This document shows, piece by piece, positions 1 to 9,631 of a DNA stretch of 64,000 bases. Each line of letters starts with the position of its first letter. Position 1 is the first letter of the stretch. The stretch is taken from contig CAWDNP010000003.1 of assembly GCA_963803755.1 (NCBI GenBank), forward strand, positions 62,001-126,000, written 5' to 3'. Both the position numbers and the translations under genes were made by a program. The notes under the pieces are model-generated. The model saw only the letters and a list, made by a program, of their open reading frames with translations, was not told the DNA's origin and did no database searches. This stretch comes from CAVUPF01 sp963803755 (GTDB lineage: Bacteria > Actinomycetota > Thermoleophilia > Solirubrobacterales > 70-9).

Positions 1-182
1 GCGGCACCTTGTCCAAAGGGGCCAGCATCTCGGTGGGCGACACCCCCCGCGATGTCGCCGCTGGCCACGGCGCCGGGATCGAAGTGGTCGGCGTCGCGAC
101 GGGCAACTTTACCGTCGACCAGCTCCGCGAGGCGGGTGCCGACCACGTCGTAGCGACCGTCGAGGACGGCTTCCCCGTTTGA
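1..182 (+). CDS. HAD-family hydrolase, C-terminal end (partial)
   Basis: The frame opened at base 3 reads through to a TGA at 180-182 and gives about 59 residues. It contains GDTPRDVAAGHGAG, the motif IV region of haloacid dehalogenase-like phosphatases (two acidic residues binding Mg), followed by the usual V(A/T)TGN and 'ADHVVATVED' tail. The start lies outside the window, so the substrate cannot be judged; phosphoglycolate-phosphatase-like enzymes have this kind of ending. It converges on the next gene with only 3 bases between. Confidence 0.75.
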   Translation, partial: GTLSKGASISVGDTPRDVAAGHGAGIEVVGVATGNFTVDQLREAGADHVVATVEDGFPV

Positions 183-185
183 CCC

Positions 186-1391
186 TCACGCAAGCGTGCA
201 ACGTGCTTGGTAGATCGAGGTAAAGCCGGACTCGAAACCGTTGCGTGCCGCGCGGAGGTAGAGGCGCCAGACTCGGACTCGCTCGGGGCCTGCGAGTTGG
301 ACGGCGCGGTCGAGGTTCTGGTCGAGGCGGCGTGCCCAGTGGCGCAGCGTCTCGGCGTAGTCGGCGCCAAACTCCTCGACGTGGCGGGTGATGAAGCCGG
401 CGCGCTCCAGCGCCAGCAGCCCCCGCGAGAGGTGGAGCGGGTCGGCGTCGGGGAAAACGTAGCGCTCCGAGAACGGGCCGGCGTCGGGGTCGGTGTGGCG
501 CAGTCGGGCGATGCCGTGGTTGAGCAGCCGCCCGCCCGGCTCCAGCAGCCCGGCCAGGGTTCGCGCGTAGACGTCGATCTGCTCGGCGCCGACGTGCTCG
601 ACCATGCCGATGCTGGCGATCGCGTCGAAGCGCTCGCCGGCCAGGTCGCGGTAGTCCATGACGCGGACCTCGACCCGGTCGCCGACACCAGCCTCCGCCG
701 CCCGCTGCCGCGCTTTCTCGGCCTGGGGAGGGGAGAGGGTGATGCCGAGAACCCGCGCGCCGTGGCGGGTCGCCGCCCAGAGCGGAAAGCTGCCCCACCC
801 GCAGCCGACGTCCAGCACCCGCTCGCCATCTTGCAGGGCCAACTTGCGGCAGACCATCTCGAGCTTCTCCTCCTGTGCTGCCTCCAGCGTCTGCGCCCCA
901 CGCGAGAAGACCGCGCAGCTATAGGTCATCGAGTCGTCGAGGAAGAGGGAGAAGAACTCGTTTGAGACGTCGTAGTGGTGGCGGACGGCGCGGGCGTCGC
1001 GCTCCTTGGTGTGGCGGTGGCCGCTGGGGCGCAGCTCCGAGGCTGGGCGGCGCGGCGGTCGGGTGACCCCGGCGGCACGCACCGTCCCCAACAGCAGCTT
1101 CGCCTTGTCCTCTCGCTGCAGCGTCGGCGGCTTCCAGCTGTGCAGCAGCTCGATCACCGCGTCCATGTCGTCGACCTCGATGTCGCCGCTGACGTAGGCG
1201 CGGCCGAGGCCGAGCTGTCCCGGTGCTCGCAGCACGTGTGCGGCGGCGCGCGGTGAGCGGACGTAGAAGGTGGGCCCGCCGTCGGAGCTGGCCGGCAGTC
1301 GCGTCCCGTCCCAGAACTCGACCGTGAACGGACGCTCCGGGATCCGCTTCTCGATCTCGCGCCGCAGCGGCGCGGTGCTTGCGAACGGCAT
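186..1391 (-). CDS. cfa: Cyclopropane-fatty-acyl-phospholipid synthase
   Basis: SAM-dependent methyltransferase that adds a methylene bridge across double bonds of membrane phospholipid acyl chains. The 401-residue product has the family's N-terminal substrate domain, the motif HYDVSNEFF (about 139-147) followed by LDDSMTYSCAVF, the glycine-rich SAM site VLDVGCGWGS (192-201), and SIGMVEHVG further on. I chose the ATG at 1391; longer in-frame starts extend across the divergent promoter of the desaturase. The divergent desaturase would make the unsaturated chains that this enzyme modifies, so the pair forms a small lipid-modification locus. Length and motifs fit the family well; the methylation product (cyclopropane versus methyl-branched) is not certain. 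Confidence 0.88.
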   Translation of the reverse strand: MPFASTAPLRREIEKRIPERPFTVEFWDGTRLPASSDGGPTFYVRSPRAAAHVLRAPGQLGLGRAYVSGDIEVDDMDAVIELLHSWKPPTLQREDKAKLLLGTVRAAGVTRPPRRPASELRPSGHRHTKERDARAVRHHYDVSNEFFSLFLDDSMTYSCAVFSRGAQTLEAAQEEKLEMVCRKLALQDGERVLDVGCGWGSFPLWAATRHGARVLGITLSPPQAEKARQRAAEAGVGDRVEVRVMDYRDLAGERFDAIASIGMVEHVGAEQIDVYARTLAGLLEPGGRLLNHGIARLRHTDPDAGPFSERYVFPDADPLHLSRGLLALERAGFITRHVEEFGADYAETLRHWARRLDQNLDRAVQLAGPERVRVWRLYLRAARNGFESGFTSIYQARCTLA

Positions 1392-1465
1392 CGAGTGGAC
1401 CCTACAAATCGCGTGCGTCGGGTGCGCGCCAGGGGCATGTGACACCTTCCGGTGACATTCAGTCG

Positions 1466-1471
1466 TATCAT
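1466..1471 (+). promoter_or_regulatory. -10 box (TATCAT) of the desaturase, leaderless arrangement
   Basis: TATCAT ends 8 bases before the GTG start at 1480, so transcription would begin at or next to the start codon. No Shine-Dalgarno sequence is visible between them. GTGACA occurs twice nearby (around 1438 and 1452) and one copy may belong to the -35 region or an operator. Inferred from sequence only. Confidence 0.45.
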
Positions 1472-1479
1472 CGCCAGGC

Positions 1480-2403
1480 GTGAGCGGACCTCTCCCTTCC
1501 GACATCCAGCCGGTCGCCAACGAGACTCGCGACCGGATCATCACCGGCTTGGTGACACTGGTCCCCTTCGTCGCGATCGGCCTTGCTGCTTGGCAGGTCT
1601 GGGACAGCGCCCTGCACTGGCGCGACGTCTTCCTCTTCCTCGGGCTCTACCTTCTGACCGGCCTCGGGATAACCGTCGGCTTCCATCGCCACCTCACCCA
1701 CCGCAGCTTTAAGACCAGCCCCTGGCTGCACGGTCTGCTGGCGATCCTCGGCTCGGCGGCGATCGAGGGACCGGTGATCTCCTGGGTCGCCGACCACCGC
1801 AAGCACCACGCCTTCTCCGACGAGGAGGGGGACCCCCATAGCCCCCACGTCGACCACGGCGGCGGCCTGCGCGGCGAGCTGCGCGGCCTCTTCCACGCCC
1901 ACATGGGCTGGCTCTTCATCCACACCCAGCGCGGCAACAAAGAGCGCTTCGCCCCGGACCTGATCAAGGACCCGGTGATCAGCTGGGTCGATCGCACCTT
2001 CATCTACTGGGCGATCCTCGGCCTCTTGATCCCGTTCGCGCTTGGCTATGTGATCGGCGGCACCCTCGTCGCGGCCCTGACCGGTCTGCTCTGGGGTGGT
2101 CTGGTGCGGGTCTTTGTCCTGCACCACTTCACCTACAGCATCAACTCGCTCTGCCACGTCTTCGGCAACCGCGACTATGAGACCGCCGACGAGTCACGCA
2201 ACCTCGCCCTGATCGCTATCCCCACCTTCGGCGAGGCCTGGCACAACAACCACCACGCCTTCCCGACCTCCGCGGTCCACGGCCTAGGCCGCTGGCAGTT
2301 CGACCTCTCCGCCGTCGTCATCGACGCCCTCGAGCGCCTCGGCCTCGTCTGGGACGTCATCCGCGTCAGCCCCGAGCGCCTCGCCACCAAGGCCGCCGGT
2401 TAG
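1480..2403 (+). CDS. Acyl-CoA / fatty acid desaturase
   Basis: Membrane di-iron desaturase that introduces a double bond (probably delta-9) into fatty acyl chains. The three histidine boxes of the stearoyl-CoA desaturase family are intact: HRHLTH at 69-74, HRKHH at 106-110 and HNNHH at 255-259 of 307 residues, set between hydrophobic segments (about 22-40, 50-68, 172-205). The GTG at 1480 is used because a -10-like box lies just upstream and no ribosome site is seen. It is divergent from the cyclopropane synthase, consistent with joint control of membrane fluidity. The regiospecificity and the electron donor (rubredoxin, ferredoxin or cytochrome b5-like) cannot be read from the sequence. Confidence 0.9.
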   Translation: MSGPLPSDIQPVANETRDRIITGLVTLVPFVAIGLAAWQVWDSALHWRDVFLFLGLYLLTGLGITVGFHRHLTHRSFKTSPWLHGLLAILGSAAIEGPVISWVADHRKHHAFSDEEGDPHSPHVDHGGGLRGELRGLFHAHMGWLFIHTQRGNKERFAPDLIKDPVISWVDRTFIYWAILGLLIPFALGYVIGGTLVAALTGLLWGGLVRVFVLHHFTYSINSLCHVFGNRDYETADESRNLALIAIPTFGEAWHNNHHAFPTSAVHGLGRWQFDLSAVVIDALERLGLVWDVIRVSPERLATKAAG

Positions 2404-4776
2404 GGGACCGCTGGCGATTCGTACCAGTCGATCCAGCCCCCGCAGACTGCCCGCAGCGGCACGATGCGGTGGGGCTTGGCGGGTACTGCGACCAGCTCGC
2501 CCAGGTAGGCCTTGCCTTCGTAGCCGGTCAGTTCCTGAAGCGTGCTCGGCTTCGCGGCGGCGATCGTGAACTTGATCGGGCCGCCTCTGCTCTCGTAGAG
2601 GCCGGCCGGCCAGAACTGACCGTTGTTGGCGAGGCTGATCCCGCTGGGGCGCTGGCCATCGAGGGCCGGTATCAGCGCCTTGCTGAACCCCGGCGCTGAG
2701 AGGGTGAGACCGAAGGGCGAGAAGTACTGGCAGCGAGAGGTCCCAGCGGCCGGCCGGCAGGCTCAGTGTCTGCGAGGTCTGCGCGCCGGTGCCCAGCTCG
2801 CTGCCCGCGTCCCAGCTCCCTTTCGCTCCGATGACGGGGGACGCCGGGAAGAGCGAGGCGCGCCCCGGATTGGCGGTGAGGATGCGGACCTCCGGCTCAG
2901 CGCAGTTCGCGAGCACCCCCGCTTCGGTGCCCTCCAGCAGCACCTGGCGATTGGGCGGTGTCGGTCCAACCCGCTTCCAGAGTATGTAGGAGGGGGTGAC
3001 CGCGATGCGGTGGAAGTTTGGCGGCGCCTGGCTGTTCCACGCGGCTCGCCCGGTGATCACGTAGCGAAAGCGGTCGAGGGTGGCGCGGGAGAAGGAGTCG
3101 AAGTCGATCGGGCTGTAGGCGTCGCCGGTATCGAACGGCTTCTCGGGGTTCTGCGCGACCTCGGGGTCGGGGAACTCGACCAGAGGCACGTGGGTGTCGG
3201 AGCCCGCCAGCTCATAGGCGGCGTAGCGGTCCTGGCCCGCGTAGAGGACCGACTTGCCGCGCACGATCGGCATGAAGGCGCGCAGCTCGGCGCCGTGGCC
3301 GGGCGGCCCGACCGGGGCCTCCCGCAAGGCCAGGAAGCTCGAGTAGGCGGCGCCGCCGATGAACACCACGGCCAGCGCGCTCCAGGCGAGGCGGCGCAGC
3401 GGTTCCCAGGGCCGGCTCTGCGAGGGCGCCGAGTCAAGGCGCTCCTTGGTGGAGCCTCTGCCCAGCTCGACCAGCAGCGGCCGCACCGCGACGAGCATCG
3501 CCAGCGGCGCGGCGATCATCAGCGCCTTCGCCCGCGAGTACTCGCCGCTGAAGGGCAGCGAGACGAGGTAGAGGGCGACTCCGGCTCCCAGGGCGACCGG
3601 AACCGCCAGATCGCGGCGCCGCACCCACCAGAGCACCCCCACCAGTACCGCCAGCGCGGCGATCGCCCCCGCCAGGCCGGTTAGGTGCGCCCCGCCGGGC
3701 GCGCTGAGGCGATAGTTGGAGGTCGGCCAGATCCCCAGCGCCTCGACCGGCGAGACCGGTCCGTAGGTGTTGCTCCCCGCCACCTGGTTGAAGCCGTGGG
3801 CGAAGCCGAACGGGCCGACCACGGCGAGCACCGCCACCAGCGCCACCAGCGCGGTGATCGCCGCCAGCGTCGCCCACCGCTGTCGGCTCAGAAAGTTCGC
3901 CAGCGCCCGCGGCGCCAGCGCCCGTCGCAGCTCTGGCACGGCGAGGCCCCACAGGGCCGCGATTGCGACCGGCCAGGCGAGCCCGGCGAAGCTGTAGGAG
4001 AAGAAGATCCCGCCGGCGAGGGCAAGCGGGGGAAGGAAGAAGCGCAGTCGTGCACCCGTACCGGGTGGCAGGCGGCCCGGATGACGCAGCGAAAGGGCGA
4101 AGGCGAGCACGAAGAGGGCCTCCGCCATCTCCTTGAAGGCGGCTTGAGCGAAGTAGGAGGCGGCCAGGTATGGGAGGGCGATCAGGGTCGCGGCGATCAC
4201 GCGCCGCACCGGCCCGAGGTCCCCCAGCGCCGCCAACGCGGTCAGCGCGGTGAGTACGCCGATCGCGAAGATCTCGCCGATGAACGCCTGCGCCAGCCCG
4301 ATCCCGGGCAGTGCGGCGACGGCGACCGCGAGCCCGTGCGGGCCCAGTGGATAGCCGGCGTCGGGGGCCGGACCGAAGCCGCTGCGCAACCACTCGGCCC
4401 AGGCCAGGTGCAGGCCAAGGTCATTGTTGAAGCCCTCGCCGAGTAGCCCCCAGCGCCCGCTGATCGCGAAGGGGATCGAGAGTGCCAGGACGAGGACGAC
4501 CGCGACCGGCAGCCCTTCTCGGAGCGCCCCCGGGGCTCGGTAGGGCCGCCGCCCCAGCAGCACGGCGAGGATCATCAGGGCGACGAGGGAGACGGTCGCC
4601 GTCGCGCCGTGCCCGGGCATGCGGGCGAAGAAGCCGGCCACGGTGAGCACCGTGCCGAAGCCGACCGCCGGCTCCAGCCACGACCAGGAGTCCCGTCCCG
4701 CGAAGGCGAGCAGCGCCCGCCCCACCAGCAGCGAGGCGGCGCAGATCAGCGCCGCCGAGGCGTAGGTCTCGATCAT
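2400..4776 (-). CDS. Large polytopic membrane protein, glycosyltransferase-like (apparent frameshift)
   Basis: About 790 residues. The first 500 carry ten or more hydrophobic segments with features seen in GT-C type glycosyltransferases and related actinobacterial envelope proteins, such as a loop with 'GEGFNNDLGLHLAWAEW'. A soluble C-terminal domain of about 250 residues follows. Near 2729-2731 the frame breaks: removing one base lets the protein continue as 'QYFSPFGLTLSAPGF' and end 'GGWIDWYESPAVP' at a TAA at 2400. I therefore read it as one gene with a one-base indel, possibly a sequencing error. The start is the ATG at 4776, before the first hydrophobic segment. The catalytic function is not established; an O-mannosyl or arabinosyl transferase is one possibility. 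Confidence 0.6.
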
Positions 4777-4905
4777 CAGGCAGCAACCTATGGCAGCGGC
4801 GCGCCAGATGCGCCCGCACCGCGCGGCGGCCTTTACGCAATCTTCATCCGCGGCCCCCGAATCCTCATACACCCTTGACGCCCCGGGGCGAATGATCCAT
4901 CTGTC

Positions 4906-5031
4906 TTGTTCCCCGCGGCAAACATCTTCCCCGGCGGCGGCGGTCCCCTCGCCGACGCCTTCGCGATCGCGATCGCGATCGGCATCTTCGCCCTCCTCTA
5001 CTGGGCGATTGACCTGATCGACCGGATATGA
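4906..5031 (+). CDS. Small membrane protein at the head of the kdp operon
   Basis: A 41-codon frame starting TTG, with one hydrophobic helix (AFAIAIAIGIFALLYWAIDLI). Its TGA overlaps the kdpF ATG (ATGA at 5028-5031), the same coupling used elsewhere in this operon. A stop at 4876-4878 limits the possible starts to TTG 4906 or later. I do not recognise a family. The overlap and the helix argue for a real gene, perhaps an extra Kdp-associated small subunit or leader peptide. Confidence 0.5.
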   Translation: MFPAANIFPGGGGPLADAFAIAIAIGIFALLYWAIDLIDRI

Positions 5032-5132
5032 CGCTGGCGACGATCACCGGCGCCGACATCTTCGGCCTGATCGTCTCGGCGCTGGTCTGCGTCTACCTGC
5101 TCTACGCGCTGCTACGCGGGGAGAAGCTTTAG
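5028..5132 (+). CDS. kdpF: KdpF, small subunit of the K+-transporting ATPase
   Basis: A 34-residue single-helix peptide, 'DIFGLIVSALVCVYLLYALL' then RGEKL, matching the usual KdpF pattern of a short membrane helix ending L-(L/I)-R-x-E-(K/R)-(L/F). KdpF stabilises the KdpABC complex in the membrane. It stops at 5130-5132 and kdpA begins on the next base, and its start overlaps the preceding small ORF. Recognition rests on the pattern and on the position directly before kdpA. Confidence 0.8.
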   Translation: MTLATITGADIFGLIVSALVCVYLLYALLRGEKL

Positions 5133-6890
5133 TTGGCGCAGGGCTGGCTTCAGATCGCGATCTTCGCCGCCGTGGTCATCGCCCTAACCCGGCCCCTGGG
5201 CGCCTACATGGCCCGCGTCTACACCGGCCAGCGCGTCTTCCTCACGCCCGTTCTCGGCTGGGCGGAGCGCCTCACCTACCGGGCCCTGCGGGTCGATCCC
5301 GCCGGCGAGCAAGACTGGAAGGCCTACGCCCGCAGCATGATCGTCTTCTCGCTGCTCTTTTGGATCGCGCTCTACCTGATCCTCCGCACCCAGGGGGTCC
5401 AGCCCTTCAACCCCGCCGGCTTTCACTCGGCGCCGTGGGACGTCAGCTTCAACACGACCTCCTCCTTCATCACCAACACCAACTGGCAGTACTACGGCGG
5501 CGAAACGACGCTCACCTACTTCGCCCAGATGGCGGGGCTGGCCGTGCAGAACTTCGTCTCCGCCGCGGTCGGAATGGCGGTGGCGGTGGCGATGATCCGC
5601 GGCTTCATCTCCCGCAGCGGCGCCAGCCTGGGGAACTTCTGGGAGGACCTCGTCCGCGGCCTTTACTACGTCCTGCTGCCGCTGGCATTCGTTGTCACCC
5701 TGATCCTCGTCTCCCAGGGCGTCCTGCAGACGCTGGGCCACGCGATCAGCGTCACCACCCTGGCGGGCGCCAACCAGACCCTGGCGCTCGGCCCGGTTGC
5801 CTCGCAGATCGCGATCAAGCAGCTCGGCACCAACGGCGGCGGCTTCTTCAACACCAACTCGGCCTACCCGTTCGAGAACCCGACGCAGCTCTCCAACTTC
5901 GTCGAGATGCTGGCGATCATCCTGATCCCGGCGGCGCTCACCTACACCTACGGGCGCATGGTCGGCGCCCAGCGCCAGGGCTGGGCGATCTTCGCCGCGA
6001 TGCTCGTCATGTGGGTCGCCCTGATCGCGGTGATCGTGCCCGCCGAGCAGCACGGCACCGTCGCCCAGCACGCGGCCGGTCTTCACACCACCGCCTTCAA
6101 CGGCTCCACCGGCGGCAACATGGAGGGCAAGGAGCAGCGCAACGGGATCACCGATTCGGCGCTCTGGGCGACCACCACCACGGTCACCTCCAACGGCTCA
6201 GTCAACTCCGCGCTGGAGTCCTTCACCGGCCTCGGCGGCTCCGTGCCGATGGCCGGCCTCGCGGCCAGCGAGGTGATCTTCGGCGGCGTCGGCACCGGCC
6301 TCTACTCGATGCTGCTCTTCGTTTTGCTCGCCGTCTTCCTCGGCGGCCTGATGGTCGGCCGCACCCCCGAGTACCTGGGCAAGAAGATCCAGGCGCGGGA
6401 GATCAAGTTGGTCTCCCTCGGAGTCCTCTACACGCCGCTGACGGTGCTCTTCGCCGCCGGGCTCGCCTCGGCGACGAGGTTGGGGACACGCTCGATCTTC
6501 GCCGGGATCAACCCCCAGGGCTTCTCGGAGACCCTCTACGCCTACCTCTCCCAGGCCAACAACAACGGCTCCGCGTTCGCGGGCTACACCGGATTCGTCC
6601 AGCCCAACGCGCCCGGTAACGTCGGCGCCTACGGGATCACCTTCGCCGACCTGCTGGGCGGGGCGGTGATGCTCACCGCCCGCTTCATCCCGATGCTCAT
6701 CGTCCTCGCGGTAGCCGGGTCGCTGTCGAAGAAGAAGGTCTCGCCCGCCGGGCTGGGCACGATGCGCACCGACAACCCGACCTTCGTGATCCTGCTGATC
6801 GGAGTGGTGATCCTGGTCGGCGCCCTTACCTTCTTCCCCGCCCTGCTGCTCGGGCCGATCGTCCAGAGCCTGACCACGAGGCTGTTCTAG
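5133..6890 (+). CDS. kdpA: K+-transporting ATPase subunit A (KdpA)
   Basis: Potassium-selective channel-like subunit of the KdpFABC high-affinity uptake pump, 585 residues with about ten membrane segments. Conserved selectivity-filter stretches are visible: 'NTTSSFITNTNWQYYGGE' early, GTNGGGFFNTNSAYPFENP in the middle, and KEQRNGI. It starts TTG directly after the kdpF stop; no later start fits the family N-terminus (WLQIAIFAAVVIALTRPLG). It reads straight into kdpC, whose ATG follows its TAG with no gap. The frame is intact, unlike kdpB and kdpD downstream. Confidence 0.95.
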   Translation: MAQGWLQIAIFAAVVIALTRPLGAYMARVYTGQRVFLTPVLGWAERLTYRALRVDPAGEQDWKAYARSMIVFSLLFWIALYLILRTQGVQPFNPAGFHSAPWDVSFNTTSSFITNTNWQYYGGETTLTYFAQMAGLAVQNFVSAAVGMAVAVAMIRGFISRSGASLGNFWEDLVRGLYYVLLPLAFVVTLILVSQGVLQTLGHAISVTTLAGANQTLALGPVASQIAIKQLGTNGGGFFNTNSAYPFENPTQLSNFVEMLAIILIPAALTYTYGRMVGAQRQGWAIFAAMLVMWVALIAVIVPAEQHGTVAQHAAGLHTTAFNGSTGGNMEGKEQRNGITDSALWATTTTVTSNGSVNSALESFTGLGGSVPMAGLAASEVIFGGVGTGLYSMLLFVLLAVFLGGLMVGRTPEYLGKKIQAREIKLVSLGVLYTPLTVLFAAGLASATRLGTRSIFAGINPQGFSETLYAYLSQANNNGSAFAGYTGFVQPNAPGNVGAYGITFADLLGGAVMLTARFIPMLIVLAVAGSLSKKKVSPAGLGTMRTDNPTFVILLIGVVILVGALTFFPALLLGPIVQSLTTRLF

Positions 6891-7541
6891 ATGCGCAAGG
6901 ACCTTCTCAACTCGCTGCTCGCCGTGATCGTGATCACCATCGCGTTCGGCCTCGTCTACCCGTTGGTCATGACGGGGATCGCCCAGGTCGTCTTCCCCAG
7001 CCAGGCCAACGGGTCGAAGGTGAGCGTGAACGGGAAGGTCGTCGGCTCGGGCCTGATCGGCCAGTCCTTCTCCCACCCGGTGATCGGCAAGAACGGCAAG
7101 CCGGTGCTCGAAGAAGAAGAAGAAGTGCTGGCGCCGGACAAGGGCTACTTCCAGCCGCGCCCCTCGCAGACCGGCTACTCGGGCGATGCCAACTACTTCA
7201 GCAACCTAGGGCCCAACAGCGTCGAAGCGCGCGAAAAGGTGCGGGAATACATCACCGCCTACATGAGGCTGGAGAAGCCCTACGACCACAGCCTGACCAA
7301 GGACCGGGTCCCGGTCGACGCGGTGACCGAATCGGCCTCTGGGGTCGATCCAGAAATCTCTCAGGCCAACGCCTGGATCCAGGCCCACCGGATCGCCGCG
7401 GTTCGCCACCTTTCCCTGGCGAAGGTCGACAGCCTGATCTCCGCCCATACCAACGGCCGCTTCCTCGGTGTCTTCGGTGAGCCCGGAGTAGACGTCCTTC
7501 AACTCAACATCGCCCTCGACAAGGAAGCACCGCTCAAATGA
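6891..7541 (+). CDS. kdpC: K+-transporting ATPase subunit C (KdpC)
   Basis: 216 residues with one N-terminal membrane helix (LLNSLLAVIVITIAFGLVYPLV) and a periplasmic-side domain containing GLIGQSF, 'YFQPRPSQTGYSGDANY' and SNLGPNS, all KdpC hallmarks. KdpC anchors in the membrane and supports K+ binding and complex assembly. It is slightly longer than typical, with an acidic run EEEEEV at about residue 80. Its place between kdpA and kdpB is unusual: the classical order is kdpA-kdpB-kdpC. Its stop overlaps the kdpB start (ATGA at 7538-7541), implying translational coupling. Confidence 0.92.
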   Translation: MRKDLLNSLLAVIVITIAFGLVYPLVMTGIAQVVFPSQANGSKVSVNGKVVGSGLIGQSFSHPVIGKNGKPVLEEEEEVLAPDKGYFQPRPSQTGYSGDANYFSNLGPNSVEAREKVREYITAYMRLEKPYDHSLTKDRVPVDAVTESASGVDPEISQANAWIQAHRIAAVRHLSLAKVDSLISAHTNGRFLGVFGEPGVDVLQLNIALDKEAPLK

Positions 7542-9601
7542 CCGAGACCCAGCCCCGTTCCCTCTTTGACCCCGAGATCCTGCGCCCCGCGCTGCTCGAG
7601 TCCTTCCGCAAGCTCGACCCGCGGGTGCAGGCCCGCAACCCGGTGATGTTCATGGTCGAGATCGGGGCCCTGATCACCACCGTTGCCTGGCTGATCCAGG
7701 TCTTCGGCGGCGGCCCGCTCGGCGGCGGCCACGAGCCCGCCTGGTTCACCTTCAGCGTCACCATCTGGCTCTGGCTCACGGTCGTCTTCGCCAACATGGC
7801 GGAGGCGCTGGCGGAGGGACGCGGCCGCGCCCAGGCGGCGAGCCTGCGGGCGATGCGGACCGACACCACCGCGCACATGCGCGACAGCAGCGAGAAGCCC
7901 GCCTCCGAGCTGGTCCGCGGCGATGTCGTCGTGGTCGTGGCGGGTGGGACGATCCCAGGCGACGGCACCGTGATCGAGGGCATCGCCTCGGTCGATGAGT
8001 CGGCGATCACCGGCGAGTCGGCGCCGGTCATCCGCGAGGCCGGTGGCGATCGCAGCGCCGTCACCGGTGGCACCAAGGTCCTCTCGGACCGGATCGTGGT
8101 CGAGATCACCCAGGAGCCGGGCAAATCCTTCCTCGACCGGATGATCGCGCTGGTCGAGGGAGCCGAGCGGCGCAAGACGCCGAACGAGATCGCCCTTGGC
8201 ATCCTCCTTGCCGCCCTCACCCTGATCTTCGTGATCGTCGTCGTCTCGTTGCGTCCCTTCGCGCTGTTCGCCGGCACGCAGCTCTCCGAGACGACCCTGA
8301 TCGCCCTCCTCGTTGCGCTGATTCCGACCACGATCGGGGCGCTGCTCTCGGCGATCGGGATCGCCGGCATGGACCGCCTCGTGCGCCGCAACGTGCTCGC
8401 CCTCTCCGGCCGCGCGGTCGAGGCCTCCGGCGACTGCGACGTGCTGTTGCTCGACAAGACCGGGACGATCACGCTCGGCAACCGCGAGGCGACCGAGTTC
8501 ATCCCGATGCCGGGAGTGAGCGAGGCCGAGCTGGCCGAGGCGGCCCAGATGTCCTCGCTCGCCGACGAGACCCCCGAGGGGCGCTCGATCGTCGTCCTCG
8601 CCAAGGGCTTATGGCATCCGCGGGCACGACTTCGCCGGCCACGAGCCGACCTTCGTCCCCTTCACCGCGCAGACCCGGATGAGCGGCGTCGACTTCAACG
8701 GCACCCGGTTGCGCAAGGGTGCCGGCGACGCGATCGAGGGCTGGGTCGCCGAAGAGGGCGGCCGAGCGCCGGCGGAGCTACAGGCGCAGCTCGACCGGAT
8801 CGGACGCGAGGGCGGCACCCCGCTCGCCGTCGCTCGCAACGAGCTGCGTGCTCGGCGTCATCTACCTCAAAGACATCGTCAAGGAAGGGATGAAAGTGCG
8901 CTTCGACGAGCTCCGCGCGATGGGCATCCGCACGATCATGGTCACCGGCGACAACAAACTCACCGCGGCCAAAATCGCCGAAGAGGCGGGCGTCGACGAC
9001 TTCCTCGCCGAAGCGACGCCGGAGCGCAAGATCGAGCTGATCAAGGAGCAGCAGTCCGACGGGCGCATGGTTGCGATGACCGGCGACGGCACCAACGACG
9101 CCCCGGCCCTCGCCCAGGCCGACGTCGGCGTCGCGATGAACACCGGCACCCAGGCCGCCAACGAGGCCGGCAACATGGTCGACCTCGACTCCAACCCCAC
9201 CAAGCTGATCGAGATCGTCGAGGTCGGCAAGCAGCTGCTGATCACCCGCGGCGCCCTCACCACCTTCTCGATCGCAAACGACGTCGCCAAGTACTTCGCG
9301 ATCTTGCCGGCGATGTTCGCGACGACCTGGGCCGTGGCCGGGCCACACCGGGCCGCTCGACGCTCTCAACGTCATGTCCCTGGGCACCCCTGAAGCGGCG
9401 ATCGTCTCCGCGGTGATCTTCAACGCGCTGATCATCCCGTTGCTGATCCCGCTCTCCCTGCGCGGCGTCCGCTACCGGCCGATCGGCGCGACGGGGCTGC
9501 TGCGCCGCAACATCCTCATCTACGGGCTGGGCGGCGTCATCGCTCCCTTCATCGGGATAAAGCTGATCGACCTCGTCGTCCACAACCTGCTCGGGGCCTG
9601 A
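7538..9601 (+). CDS. kdpB: K+-transporting P-type ATPase subunit B (KdpB), three apparent frameshifts
   Basis: Catalytic ATPase subunit. The first frame (7538 to about 8608) carries VDESAITGESAPV (TGES dephosphorylation loop) and LLDKTGTITLGN, with the phosphorylated aspartate at residue 306. Homology then hops frames: about 8609 (an extra T restores 'YGIRGHDFAGHEPTFVPFTA'), about 8850 (resuming 'VLGVIYLKDIVKEGMKVRF'), then MVTGDN and MTGDGTNDAPALAQADVG, and about 9345 (resuming 'PLDALNVMSLGTPEAAIVSA'). The protein ends HNLLGA at 9601. All key motifs survive in one frame or another, so indel errors are likelier than decay. If the frameshifts are real, the pump is dead. Confidence 0.85.
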
Positions 9602-9631
9602 GCGGGGCGCGAGATCGCTCAGGCAAGAACG